The notes below the pieces were generated by a model. The model was not told the DNA's origin. It saw only the letters and a program-made list of their open reading frames with translations, and did no database searches. Made by a program: the position numbers and the translations under genes. Below, one piece after another: positions 34,989-47,105 of a DNA stretch of 64,000 nucleotides. Origin of the DNA: Sipunculus nudus (taxonomy: Eukaryota > Annelida > Sipuncula > Golfingiida > Sipunculidae); contig CM049317.1 in assembly GCA_026874595.1 (NCBI GenBank), positions 50,914,618 to 50,978,617 on the forward strand, given 5' to 3'. Each line of letters opens with the position of its first letter. Positions within the stretch are counted from its first letter, which is position 1.

Positions 34989-36816
34989 TGACACACACGA
35001 ATCCAACAAAACTCCTGAAATTTAAGAACAACAGGTGTTTTGAAGAACCATAATTTTAGAGTGAAAAAAATTACTTAATGTGACAATATGATAGTTAAGG
35101 GCAGATAATGCCTAAAGCAACCCTAGATTTATGGCTGTCAGGATTAGAAAGAACTATCAGTGTATACCAACATATACCGCAAGATATTATTTCAGGTAAA
35201 TCAATTGGAAGCTTGATAGAGCGACTAGCACAAAGAAAACACTTTTGTTCCATCTACAAATGCCCAAGGCGAAAGACATCAGAGAGATCCCATTAGACGA
35301 GCTTTGCAACGTTATCTTTTGAGTAACACCGAGATCAAGTCGGAACTGTTTATACATAAGTACCCTCTTAAGCGTGTCTACTTCTCACCCCGGCGGAGTA
35401 TTGCTTAACTGACATACCTTAGGTGCAGCTACTTGTATCCGTAACTTATAGGTCTTTCTATAATCCTTTATCCAGGACCAAAGAATTTGTTAACTCCAGT
35501 TTATCGGCGGGTTCTTGGTTCCACTTACTTCTGTCAGTAATGGATAAAAGGCACGGCGAACACCTGAGGGTATAGTTTGGCAGTGATATAGAAGCCAGAT
35601 AGTTGAGTATCCAACAGACTCCGTATTCCAGGAAGCAATAATAATAACAAACAAGAGCAGGAGCGGATTTTGTGATGATATCTTGGGAGTGACTCAATCC
35701 CTCATTTGTTTATCCAATGCTCATCACTCTGGCTGGCTGTTTAATTATATACAGTCAGTCCCACGCTTTATGTCCACGGACCGTTTCGATAATATTTTCA
35801 TAGATTCCATACTATGTATCCAAATGTAGCCGTCAGCTCACTTAATATACAGTCTATTCATATCAATTTGCGTAGAATCCCCAGTCTTTTATTGCTAAAT
35901 GTTTAATGGTCGCTCTATAGCATATATACCAGCAACGTCCTAGAAGTCACGGAAATTATTTTAACAAAGCACGTGACGTACAGATACTTATTATATAAAT
36001 ACTGTCAGCACGATCTAAACACAGAGCCTCGATAGTTCATCATCGGTGGTGATTTGTCAGATGATGAACTCTGGATCCAACAGCGCAAGTCGTACTAGGT
36101 CGTGTTTTCCAGGTTTGCTCGCATTAGCTTTGGAGGGCTGCGGGTAACAGCCACCCATTGGCCAGGCAAATGGCACTCGAGTTCCCTGAAAATCCAGTCT
36201 CTGGGCAGTCAGGCCGCGAATTTTGTGCAATGCTAACGTCTGCTGCAGCGGTTTTAGAATGTAGCAGACTGCCTATGGATTGGCATTAGACTGGAGGGCT
36301 CATTTGTCTATGACATGGTGATTGAGGTTGTTTGCCTTCACACTGGACGCTAGCACTGAAACAATCCACAGCTTGCCTTCCCATGCACACACTATATAAA
36401 AGAAATTCTTCCCAAACCCTATTTGTTAAAGATATTTTTGTGGAACTTTTGAATACTCTTAAAGTGCTCTAATAGCGTCTTCATATGGCCTCAAATGCCA
36501 TCTTATCAAATGAATGTTTTAACAATGAGGTCTATAATTGGTGCTCATTTGAAGAATTCTCCTGGCGGTCATGGCCATCTGCCCGTTCCGTTTACATGTC
36601 TTCATGTATCTTTCATAGTATTATAAAAAGTGTCTGTTGATCTCTATTAGAGTTACACTTAGTGTTTCAGCAAAAAAAAAAAAAAATGAGAAATCCAATT
36701 TTACAGTTTTATATTAAACGAACGACTGTTCCCACGGTCTCTCGCTCATTCTATTCATTTTATAATGAAAACATTATAATTTACCTAAAATGTTTCAATG
36801 GTTATGAATAAACATT

Positions 36817-36819
<3 letters not shown>
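34985..36819. other. Non-coding stretch
   Basis: The hairpin at 36034 is the only structure noted. The short frames are unrecognised. Confidence 0.55.
36034..36070. repeat. 11-bp hairpin
   Basis: AGTTCATCATC and GATGATGAACT are separated by 15 bases. No neighbouring gene explains it. Confidence 0.6.
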
Positions 36820-36866
<47 letters not shown>

Positions 36867-36993
36867 AGTATATATATATATATAAATATATATATAATAT
36901 ATATATAAATATATATATAATATATATATAATAAATATATATATATATCTATATATGTATATAGATATGTATATGATGCATATGATGTGTATG

Positions 36994-37046
<53 letters not shown>
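36820..37046. repeat. Long (TA)n-rich tract
   Basis: About 225 bp, nearly all TA with TATAAATATA and ATGATGTGTATG interruptions. It is the longest low-complexity tract in the window. Confidence 0.95.
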
Positions 37047-37048
<2 letters not shown>

Positions 37049-38812
37049 CGTGTTAGTGCAAATGGAACATAATAACGCCTAATCTACCCGGAATTTCTAT
37101 ATAATACAAACAATTAAAATCATTCATATGTATATATATTGACAAACCTAGCCACACCAAGGTACTGAAATATTAAATCTGTTGTCCTGAGGATTCACTG
37201 TGCTTTACAGTCAGAGTGCAAGGAATCTCCTCCAGATGTCGCAGAGGCGAGGTCGTGCTAGCGTTTACACGTTCACCAATGCCTGATTTAAGATAGTCAG
37301 GCTGCTTGCTCTATAACCCAACCCATCGCCTCATTCGCTGCTCCCTTATCCGGTCAATCTGCTATTTCAGCCTTGTCAGAATTCTTATGTCTATAATATT
37401 AGTGGAGACAAACAATAGCTTGAATATCAACATTTCCTCACGAGGCAAAATCCATGTCTTTCTACAGAGAATCTTTTTGCCTCCGCCAGAAGGGTATGCA
37501 TTCATCCCAATTCGTGTGTGTTTGTTAACTCACACGATTATAAGTGGAAGCTAATGCATTTTTAGGGCTTTTCGGGAATGGGCAAATGAAGAAAAGATTA
37601 GATTTTGGTTTGGATTGGACACATAGCCCGGATTCAGAAACGTCATCAAGGAATGTATTAATGTACAATCACTTATGCACGAAAGAATCTATACTATGTT
37701 CCAAATACGTGAATGCAAACATGGTTTGGGAGCATCTCACAATAAGGAGCTCTAAGATGGTGGAGGCTTGCATTCCTTAACATGCAGACTTCCATTTTAA
37801 CTCTTATGGTGACATTTCAAATACAGGATAGGACGTTACTTTGCGGTTTAGGTGTTGGATTACCTTGTCTAATCACATCAGGGACTCAAAATATGCGGGA
37901 TGGAAAATCCTGAAAAGGGTTATACGCCTTAATATGTCTTCCCAATCGGTCAGGTCTTCCAGATTCTTCCGAGCACAAAGCATATTATCTTGAAACGCTG
38001 AAATCGTTTAACGATGACATTATTATCTATGGTTACCTTTATCGTATTTCAATAGAAACTGTGATGGAAATTTATCATTTACAATATTAACATTTCACAC
38101 AAATAGTAAGCATATATACACTTATCATTGTATTACAGAATAGATATATATGACATTTAATAACGCAGATTAAAATATATAATTATATTATTAAATCTTT
38201 CTGATTTGAAACATTTAACATTTTAATTAAAAACTGCAGCTTGCTAACTTGCTATTTTATTATGCATCTAATAAAGGCCTAGCATTTGGAAATCAATTAT
38301 ATCACGAATTCTTCAAAACAATTTAGGTCCCTATTTTATGTTAAACTCTCCAGTTGTACATGCTATAACGTTATTTTGATTGATTGTTTCCCTCACTCAC
38401 TTATGATCTTAAAGGTTTGATAAGGTTAAGTCTTTTATCTTAATTCATAACCCCTGGTGATCATGTGAGTAATTTACGTTAGGGGAAGAACTATTGATTT
38501 CCTGGCATCAGACAGCTCCGGATGTTCAAATATTAGCACTACATCTTCGAGGGGGGGGGGGGGGGGGTTCATTTTCATTAGGAAGGAAGACAGATTAGAA
38601 CCCTGGCTTATAGATGGTGACAATGTCCGTGAAATGTGAGTGAACGTATCCTTTTCGCTCATGACAGACGATTTATTATTGCGACTCCAGAGATTTGGTT
38701 TCGTAGGGAGAAAGTCTACAAAGTCTTACCAGTAAAAAATGAACGAAAACAGTGCACTTAGTGCCTCTCGCTGAATAAATGATGTACACAGTGTTATATG
38801 TCATATTAACCG
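37047..38812. other. Non-coding stretch
   Basis: The G17 run at 38551 is the only clear feature. Two 80-codon frames near 37.3-37.8 kb have no recognisable domain. Confidence 0.55.
38551..38567 (+). repeat. G17 homopolymer
   Basis: Seventeen G in a row. Comparable runs are at 20775-20789 (G15), 48881-48903 (G9-A-G13), 31664-31674 (G11), 47075-47083 (G9), 18472-18502 (C-rich), 47331-47346 (C-rich) and 50167-50177 (C11). Confidence 0.9.
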
Positions 38813-38914
38813 TAGGGCTTGGTATTGCCTACTATTTTCGTATTGCAATATTTTTCGATAAGTATTGCGATATTTTCATTGTATTTAATGTATATTAAAT
38901 GAGCGTGTTTTCTC

Positions 38915-38962
<48 letters not shown>

Positions 38963-39173
38963 TTATATATAAACAAACTATTAATATCATTATTATTAAT
39001 CAATCTTTATCATGTTAAATATGAAAAAATAAAAATTTATTCAGATCAGATTATTTCAAACATGAAATGTGACAAATATTACTTACTAACGTACTTAGTA
39101 AAGTACTCACACTTGTCGTTACCAGAAGAAGCCTGTAAATAAATCGATATATCGATAATATCACACACGCCTA
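38813..39173 (+). mobile_element. hAT-like MITE with (TA)n insertion
   Basis: The left end is TAGGGCTTGGTATTGCC and the right end ATCGATAATATCACACACGC plus CTA, whose reverse complement starts TAGGCGTGTG. The interior has TATTGCGATATTTT and a (TA)n tract at 38919-38970. TAGGG-type ends with ATCGAT-rich flanks are common in animal hAT MITEs. A clean 8-bp target duplication was not found. Confidence 0.5.
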
Positions 39174-39506
39174 TTAATGAGTACTTAGTACCTATCGCTG
39201 TACAACCGATCATTCTCTAGTCATATATTCGGCCTGTCCTTGACGTTTTGCGAAAGTATGTGATAACAGTTCTGACGTATTATATATTGCTAAATGCCAG
39301 TGTAATCGAGGGGTTAACAATTTTTATTAGAATTGGTATCAAATGCTTCATGTATTTAATGTATACATTCGGTTCAACGTTTTGTTCATACGTTTTTTTA
39401 GCTCTGAGCTTACCTGACTTTATCATCGAACACCTATAATTCTAATATATACTATAAGTACCTACTATATATGAAACATATAGACTAAACACTTTACATA
39501 ATAATC

Positions 39507-39538
<32 letters not shown>

Positions 39539-41539
39539 GCATATATACTAAATAAATAATCTAAATATATACTCTGTATAGTAATAATGTATATATAAAA
39601 TATATTCTGAATATATACTACATAACTTGATTTAAGAATTACTATATATATACAATATATATTAAAGTGAATTTATATGTGTTTATATACATTTATTCAT
39701 ATTCTACGTAGTTAACAAAGACCCGAGTTAGTATGAAAAGGTACAACATGCCATCAATTGTCAGACTTTACGCACATGATAGTTATACAATGATAGGAGT
39801 AAAGCGGGCCAAGGTGGAACCAGAGTAAATCAGTGGATGTCTTTCCAGCTAGCGGGAAATACAACAAAACACCCACTTCAAAAAGTCTCTGTGTGCAGGA
39901 AACGTTTGCTTTGGTGTATATGCCATATGGGTAAAAGTATAGCAGACAACAGCCACCCCGTCATAGGAGACAGCCATCCAAGAATACCTTGTTAATGCTT
40001 TGAAATGATTCTTCTCTGTCAAAGAAGACCGTTCCGGTATATTTTATGAGTCTGGGTGCAAAGCACTGCAGGCCAATTCCATTTTCACTCCATCTATCAA
40101 TATTAGACGGACCTGATAGTTCTTGCTCCCGAATATTCAAGTTTTTTTTGAGGGACCTCATCAGGTACAAGGCATGTTCAATTTACTTGAAAAATAGCGT
40201 CTTTTCCTTAAACAAAAGTGGTACCTGTCAAAATATTATGCTGAAATCGTTGGCTTACTCCTGTACGTTTTCTCTAAAAAAAAGTGTAGCGCGAGATAGC
40301 CCTACCCGGGCTTTAGTATTTGTATTTACTAATAAAATGCTTACAATAAAACGCGATTCCATGTACTGATAGACATAACTCAGTGCCAGCTCTTATCTCT
40401 AAAGCCCTGTAAAGTCCGTATGGTGAATCCCTTATATTAGCATACAAGGGCGTCACAAGGCTCTTTGGGGACTTGAAGATTCTCAAGCATTTACAAATCG
40501 GGCCGTCACGCCTCATGTGACTTTCATCGTTACTATGAGAACGCCAACACCGTTCCCATACGCAACAGACAGCTCGACCCGCTTGGTAACATTCGCAATG
40601 AAATCAAGCCCTCAGGTAGTCCATACATGGACCTTCGTATCATATGATAAATCTCTGATGTACGAACATTACGGTCCATGGGCCAAACATAAGTGCATTG
40701 TAGACACTATCGCAACAATTTTGTAACAAGTCCAGTTAAATCCCCTCTGCTGAGATGATAGGAGCAGCTGACAGCATTTGTGTGAACCCGTGTATTGGTT
40801 CCCTAAGACAAGCCACTCTCAAGTTGTCAACATGCGAGTCGTCGTGATCGTTTTAGCAAGTGGGCACATGTATTACATTTTGACTGCGTTCATACCATAT
40901 ACACCTGAATTTCTTACGCTGACTGGCTGAGCCAGGGTTTGATAGGCCTTCATTTTGTTTAAACAGACCCGATTTGAAAATCGATGGTCTGATAAACGTT
41001 AACACTGAAGTTGAGGGTTATAGTATTTGTGGTGATCGTCTCGCGGAACTCAACATAGGTAGGCGAGGGCCTAAATATTTAAATAGATTAAATGGGGATA
41101 TTAGTGGCCAACTGGAAGCTCGCAATAGGCGATGACTGAATGAACCATGTTAGTTATGAGATTCTTGGAAAGACCACCAATTACTGCTGGAAAAGACCTT
41201 AGTTCCTCGAGGCGATGATGTGTGGCGCTGACCGTCCCATAAACAGTGGGGTTTACCAGTCGATGAAATAGTCGGCCAGAGAACCTAAGTTTATTTTAGT
41301 TAAATAATTTGCCGCGAGTTGGCAGTTCCTGTTCTAAGCTTTGTGACACAGCAAAGTAAGTTTGATGGCTCTGTTAGTAGGAGGAATGTTTTGACCATTG
41401 CATCGACTGGGGCAGTATAAGCGCGAGATCATTGCGCCAACATAAACCGGCTTTCCGTTTTCTTTTCAGGCGTACCGGTATTTCACAACCGTGTACGTTC
41501 ATGTTCAGACTACCCCTTCTTTGTTGCCTGTCGCGCATG
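39174..41539. other. Non-coding stretch
   Basis: Very AT-rich to 39.7 kb with scattered TATATA. GC content is more balanced from 40 kb on, with the short MITE-related fragment at 40.63 kb. No gene was recognised. Confidence 0.5.
40626..40695 (+). repeat. Fragment related to the interior of MITE copy 2
   Basis: TACATGGACCTTCGTAT and, 40 bases on, ATTACGGTCCATGGGCC match the corresponding pair at 42900-42955. The two GGACC/GGTCC blocks form a loose inverted repeat. Confidence 0.45.
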
Positions 41540-41677
41540 CGCAAAATTGAAATAAAAATTCTGAGACCATATGATGGGAAAGTTTTTCAGGCAAACTGTT
41601 GCATAAAGCAATACTGAAATGATATTGTGAAAGAATACGCATAATATAATATTGCTCCTGGTTGTGTCCTTTTAAAA
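41540..41677 (-). mobile_element. MITE-like element, copy 3 (left-end fragment)
   Basis: Read on the minus strand it begins TTTAAAAGGACACAACCAGG, then AGCAATATTATATTATGCG and ATTCTTTCAC, matching the first 150 bp of the 10.67 kb copy. It later shares ATGGTCTCAG with the 42.7 kb copy. The rest of the element is missing. Confidence 0.65.
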
Positions 41678-42655
41678 AAATCAGCCGGTGTCCTGTTTGG
41701 CACACTCTCCTGAAAGAGGATTAAAAAGTTCAAAGTGTCGTCCTGGTCTGTTGGTAAACAGATAGATGGTTGATACCTTTGTTAAGAAGAGCCTGACCAG
41801 TTGGCTCAACCTCCTTCCTCAGGCGGTAAAGATGATGATTAAATTAATCATGCGAAAAGATAGATATGTTCTTTCTGAATTCCACCACTTTGCTGTTTAA
41901 TCCATCACCTGAAAACAAAAACTTATCTACATTTCCGCACAGATGTTAATGCTTACAAATATAATTCTACAAACAGATAATACTTCTGATTACATTCCGA
42001 TATGATCAGGATTTTTTAAAGGTAGAAGATATTCAGTACAAAACCTTTGCATTTGGTGCAAAACAATATTTCCCTCGAAATTATAAGCATAATTTATTAC
42101 ATATACAGGAGAGTACAAGTGAATATGCATGCGCCTTTTGAATGAACCATCGCACCGCCACGCTATTAAAAGAGAGACAGCTATTAAGGCAAAATGCGAT
42201 TGTAATATATTGGAAAAGTTTGCAATAATCCACATATTATTTTTATTATTGGGGAATGTTACTAATTGTGGTCATGTTGTCATTCATTCATGAATTTGAG
42301 ATGACACTTTTCCCATTTAGAAAGATGTCAGCGCAATATACGTGAAAAAAAATCATTGAGCATTATCTGAAAAGGTTATTCAATTAAATTTCTTCATATG
42401 TTAGCTACGATCTTTATTAACAGTAGGAAATTATCAAACGGTATCGAATTAACAATATCTAAAACCGTTATGAGATAAACCTCATCACTTGTAACGGTGT
42501 AAATTAAAAACAAGTTTTTTTTGTTGCTGTTACAAAAGCGATGAGAGCAAACACTGGAATTGTCACCGTGATGAAATTTATCGTGATGGGGTGCCCTACA
42601 CAAATTACGATTTCTTATTTAAGTGAACGAAAGAGCCAAGGGCTAAACATTTGAT

Positions 42656-43147
42656 TTAAGGAGCCTATTCTTTCACAGATCAGTTCACTTTTGCTTTATA
42701 CAAAAGCTTCCAGGCAAAATCATTCCAGCACACGGTCTCAGTGCCTCTCTTGTATGTGTAACACCTTGTTATGGGTTTCATGTTAGTAAACAAATTCTTC
42801 GTGTGTCCGTTTACACTAACACTGAGTAACAAGGCCGCGTGAGCGGAGGTCCTATTCTGCGCATTCCAAACAAAGAGTAGTCAAAACTAGTACATACATG
42901 GACCTTCATGCCCTCTGATATTTTTCTTGTGGATGGACATTAAGGTCCATCGGCCGAATGTAAATACATATACACGTGCTGTGTGGACGACTGTGATCGA
43001 GCCCTATCCACTGATGTAACACTCGTGTACAGGAGTGAGCCAACGGTTTCAAGGCAATAAATTTGCAGGTACCACTTTATTACAAAGAGAAGACGTTATT
43101 TTTCGTGTTAATTCAACATGGTTTATAGGTGATTAGGCCCTTTTAAA
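42656..43147 (+). mobile_element. MITE-like element, copy 2 (left end lost)
   Basis: This element is collinear with the 10.67-11.16 kb copy from GCCTATTC(T/C)TTCAC onward through GCTTTATACAAAAG, CAAGGCCGCGTGAGCGGAGG and TTCGTGTTAAT, and ends in TTTATAGGTGATTAGGCCC plus TTTTAA. The first 25 or so bases, including the left terminus, are missing. A block unique to this copy (GGACCTTCATG...AAGGTCCAT, about 42900-42955) recurs at 40628-40690. Confidence 0.75.
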
Positions 43148-43303
43148 CATACTGTCAAAGCTATTTTCCATCGATCGATGCTTGAGGTAAAATATCCCAC
43201 TCTTTGAGGTTTATAAGTTTTTCTCTTGCCTCGCGACCTTTAATACATCATTATCAGATTATTTTCTCTCTACCTTTTCTCTTTAAAAAAATATTATTTC
43301 GGG

Positions 43304-43495
43304 CTTCCTTTACAAAATAAAAGTCCATGTCTTTTTGCAAAAAAACATTCCTTAATTGTGCCCTTTAAATATAATAACCCTTGTGTCATTTACGAAATAA
43401 TATTCCGTTTGTCCTTTACAAAATAAAATTCCTTGCGTCCTTTACAAATAATTCCCTGTACCCTTCACAAAATAATATTACGTATGTCCTTTACG
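43304..43495 (+). repeat. 26-bp degenerate tandem repeat
   Basis: Seven or so units of GTCCTTTACAAAATAATATTCC type start at 43304, 43330, 43359, 43385, 43411, 43437, 43458 and 43485. They sit just beyond the right end of MITE copy 2. Confidence 0.75.
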
Positions 43496-46400
43496 GCCAC
43501 CCTGGTGGCTGGCATTTGCCACTGACAAGTTAGGATGAAGTTCACTGCTGTGGTTAAAGTGTCTATATATCTCAGGTCGTGGTAACGCTCTTCCGTAAGG
43601 GACGTAAGACTGCGCCCGTTTATTAAACCGGAGAAAAAATTCGATGCTCACTAATTTATAATATGACGTTGTCGCCAGATGGCGCTAATGCTATTCTTCA
43701 TATGTTAATTCACATTGACCTGTGTCTTAATTGGCCAGGGTAACAGGCCTCCGCTCTCCCGTGCTAATTCTTTACATGAGTCAATGCAAAATTATTATTT
43801 CTCATTAACCTATGAAAAACGAAATTAATAATGCTGAAATTAATTCGCACGGTCGATCAGGTGTGAATCACAGTTGGTAAGTATTTTTTATAAAGTAATT
43901 GACATTTAATGTAGAACGCAAAAGCATGTGTACACAAAGAAAAAGCTGTCATCGACCAATATATTTGGCAGATGGGCCGAACCTTTTCTTTGATACCGGC
44001 GGGGTGGGAAGAACTAGTTGTATTCAGATTAATATATGTAAGCGCTCTGATGTTAATGTGGAGCCGGTTTCGGTTACCCACACATCTTCGGATGACAGCC
44101 GACACGATGTACTGGCTACCAGAGAAACAGATGAATACGGCTGATCGCTCCGAGAAAAATGTCGACGAGACGCTGTCAAATTTCTGTCTTTTTATCAGAC
44201 GTTCGGATTGTTCACTGTCAAATTATGAAACTGTATGTGCAATAAAGATTCCAACGTGAACTCACCGACTAGTCATAAAATGTATTGTCGTATTTATAAC
44301 ATCGTGCCTAATTAAACACAGCAGTGCCCAGTGCATGGCTGATTGTACGGGCTACTCTTGTAATAACTGTAATACATTGATTTATAGTTCCATTAAAGTA
44401 CAAAATATGCATCATTTCAGTAAATGATTGAGGCTGACAGTTGTTACTTTATATGATAATGATATTGCTTCTTCTGCTACTGCTGCTGCTACTACTACTA
44501 CTACCACTACTACTATACTACTACAAGTATAAGTAGTACTTTTTATTACAATAATAATAATAATAATATTTATAATAATAATAACGGTGGTAATAGTAAC
44601 ATTGATATTGATGATAAAGACCAACCCATCAAGGCTACCTCTATTACCACCGATATTACAAATACTACTGGTAATAATGAAAAATATAATAATAATTTTA
44701 CTTAAAATTAAATTTAAATTATCATTAACATTATTAATAATTATACAGAATCAGTTCGTCCAAAAGGCACTAGGTATCTAGAAAAGAATATTGCCCAAAC
44801 AAGACACCAATACATATGTGATATGCTTCCATTTAATTGCATTTAATCCATCACTTGTGTCGACATCTCACGGTAGAATTTAGTATTACTGAGGCACGTA
44901 GGTAATGGGGAGTTCAGTATAAGTATATAGACATAAAGTGCATTTGAAATTCTTAGGCTAGTCATAAAAACCTATGCGGTCAGGAACCATATGGCCTCCC
45001 ACAGTTTGGTGGGGAACAATTTGGCAGTCTTTTTTTGTATATACGTCTGTGTGTACACGGGAACTGCTGTAAAAAATGAATGTTAAGTGGGTCTTAGCCA
45101 AGGATTTTAGAGAAAGAAGAGAACTTGGAGGGAATGTACGTCCGAACAAAAGTCCCAGTGCGATGCTCTCTTCGGCCGTCTGAGCTGTTTTCTGTCACTG
45201 TTGAACTGAATGATTTAATCAGAATTAACATATAGCGGGTTGTTTCTACTCAAAACCTCTTATATTAATTTTTGTCTATATATTGAGCTTCCTTTTTTAA
45301 CGTAATAATTCTGGCAACTTGCTTCTGTCTGGATATGAGCTGGCATCTATCACAAGAAGAACCAGACACGTACTTAAATTATAATTTTATTGACATCGTC
45401 CTTGATATCAAACGATAAACAATCAGTATCGTTTATTTTTCTTCACTTTACCTTTTAATTTCTAACCTTCATTATGTATAAGGTAATTATTATTAAATTC
45501 ACTATGTATAATCCAGGGGAGATGTCATAAGGAGGAGACGGCGGTGGTTCAGGGCTTAGCTATATGTGGGATCGCTGCTTCTATAGAATGAAATGAGGTA
45601 ACATTGGTGCGTTTCCACTTCACTCCCATACAGTGATAAAACTGTAACATATTTGGAAAGGGACATATTTGAAAATACGCTCCCTGCTTTTTTTTTAAAA
45701 GAATGTGAGGTTTCAAAAATGGTAAGTTTGTTGGAGGTAGATTACTGGCAGAACTAAAAATCTGCATTCTAATGAATGCAAGCCTCCGCCATTCACTTAT
45801 AAGGCAAATATTGGCAGGTCCATTACTGCATAAGTGACTCTACATTTGTGAATATTCTATGATGACGCTCCTGGATCGGATCCTCACTAAAATCTAATTC
45901 ATTTTCCATTGGCACATTCCAGAAATGGCCTGACAATTTGCTGAGATTCCGATCATGACTGCGTGAGTTATATTGTGAACAAACACACATACACACACAA
46001 ACACAAAAACGGATATGAATACACAACCTCTTGGTGGAGCCAAATATAAACACTCCCCATATAGTTATGCAAGTAATGCGGCCAGAATTATATGTTTTGC
46101 CAGAATAATTGTAAGTGTATCAGTCAAATTAACCAAAAGCACACTGTATTTCCATAAGAATATTAAATTAAGTAAAAGGGCATTGTAATGTTACTGTAAT
46201 TATATTATAGTGTAAGAAGATTATAATCATATTACAGTTTGAATTTAAGAAGTTCTATAAAAATTATCTGGCGCAAGTCTAAGCAAACAACGCCGTGGTC
46301 TAAAGAAGCAACAAGTAATTTAGTTTAAAGCAAATTAACCAATATAATGCAAATGGCTATTAAATTTATAAAACATTTAGTGATTTGGAACCAACTGAAA

Positions 46401-46673
46401 GACACTGAATGGTCGAGCGGAACGAGCGGAAGATAATTCCGAATCTTTAGGCATAAATCATGATTTGATGGAAGGTGATGTTTATCTAGTTATGTGCATC
46501 CGTAAAACAACGGTTGTTGTTTTAAAAAGCTAACCTGTCAGATTATAATAAGTGGATAAGTGACGGATTTCTTCTCGGGCAAAACAACGCTGGTCTTTAT
46601 GAAGTTTCCGACTGGCCTAGCGCGGGTAATTCAATTACCCTTGGTGAAGACAAAAACCAGCCATTAGGATCTA
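43496..46673. other. Non-coding stretch
   Basis: A trinucleotide microsatellite lies at 44.47 kb. Overlapping 81-95-codon frames at 43857-44259 on both strands have no recognisable domain. Confidence 0.5.
44465..44600. repeat. (CTACTG)/(CTA)n then (AAT)n microsatellite
   Basis: TGCTGCTGCTACTACTACTA is followed by TACTATACTACTAC and AATAATAATAATAAT. Confidence 0.9.
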
Positions 46674-47105
46674 GTGACTCGAATAATCCGGCGTAGCGAT
46701 TTCGGATTACGCCGGGTTCAGATTACCCCCGGTTCAGATTACCAGGGGTGTAATCTTTCCCCCTACAATTTCAGATCGCCTACGCAAAACAGTTGTCTAT
46801 ATATATTTATTCGTGATATCTATTGTTTTTGTATCTATTTTCCCCCAAAATCTTGAGTTATGTCATTAAAATAATATCATTATAAATATTTTTTTGTTCC
46901 TGGATTTTAGCTTCAAATCTTTATATTAGTTAATTAATAAATCATAAGTTAAAGGCATCATAATGTATCATTCAGCTACAATATTTAATGTAAATTAATA
47001 ATGTATCATTTAGCTATATTTTTTATCAATATTAACCCCGGGCGTTAATATGAAATCTATTTCAGATAACCGGAGGGGGGGGGTAACCTTAAACGGGGAC
47101 AGTTT
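46674..47105 (+). repeat. Possible element bounded by GGTAAT-rich blocks
   Basis: The left block has AATCCGGCGTAG...TTACGCCGG and two copies of CGGTTCAGATTACC. The right block has CAGATAACCGGA followed by G9 and TAACC. The interior is AT-rich and includes a repeated AATGTATCATT(C/T)AGCTA (about 46964 and 47003). The inverted relation of the ends is loose. Confidence 0.3.

Noticed and set aside
38805-39181. 8-bp target duplication around the hAT-like MITE
   Set aside because: ATTAACCG on the left and ATTAATGA on the right agree in only five bases, so the duplication is not demonstrated.
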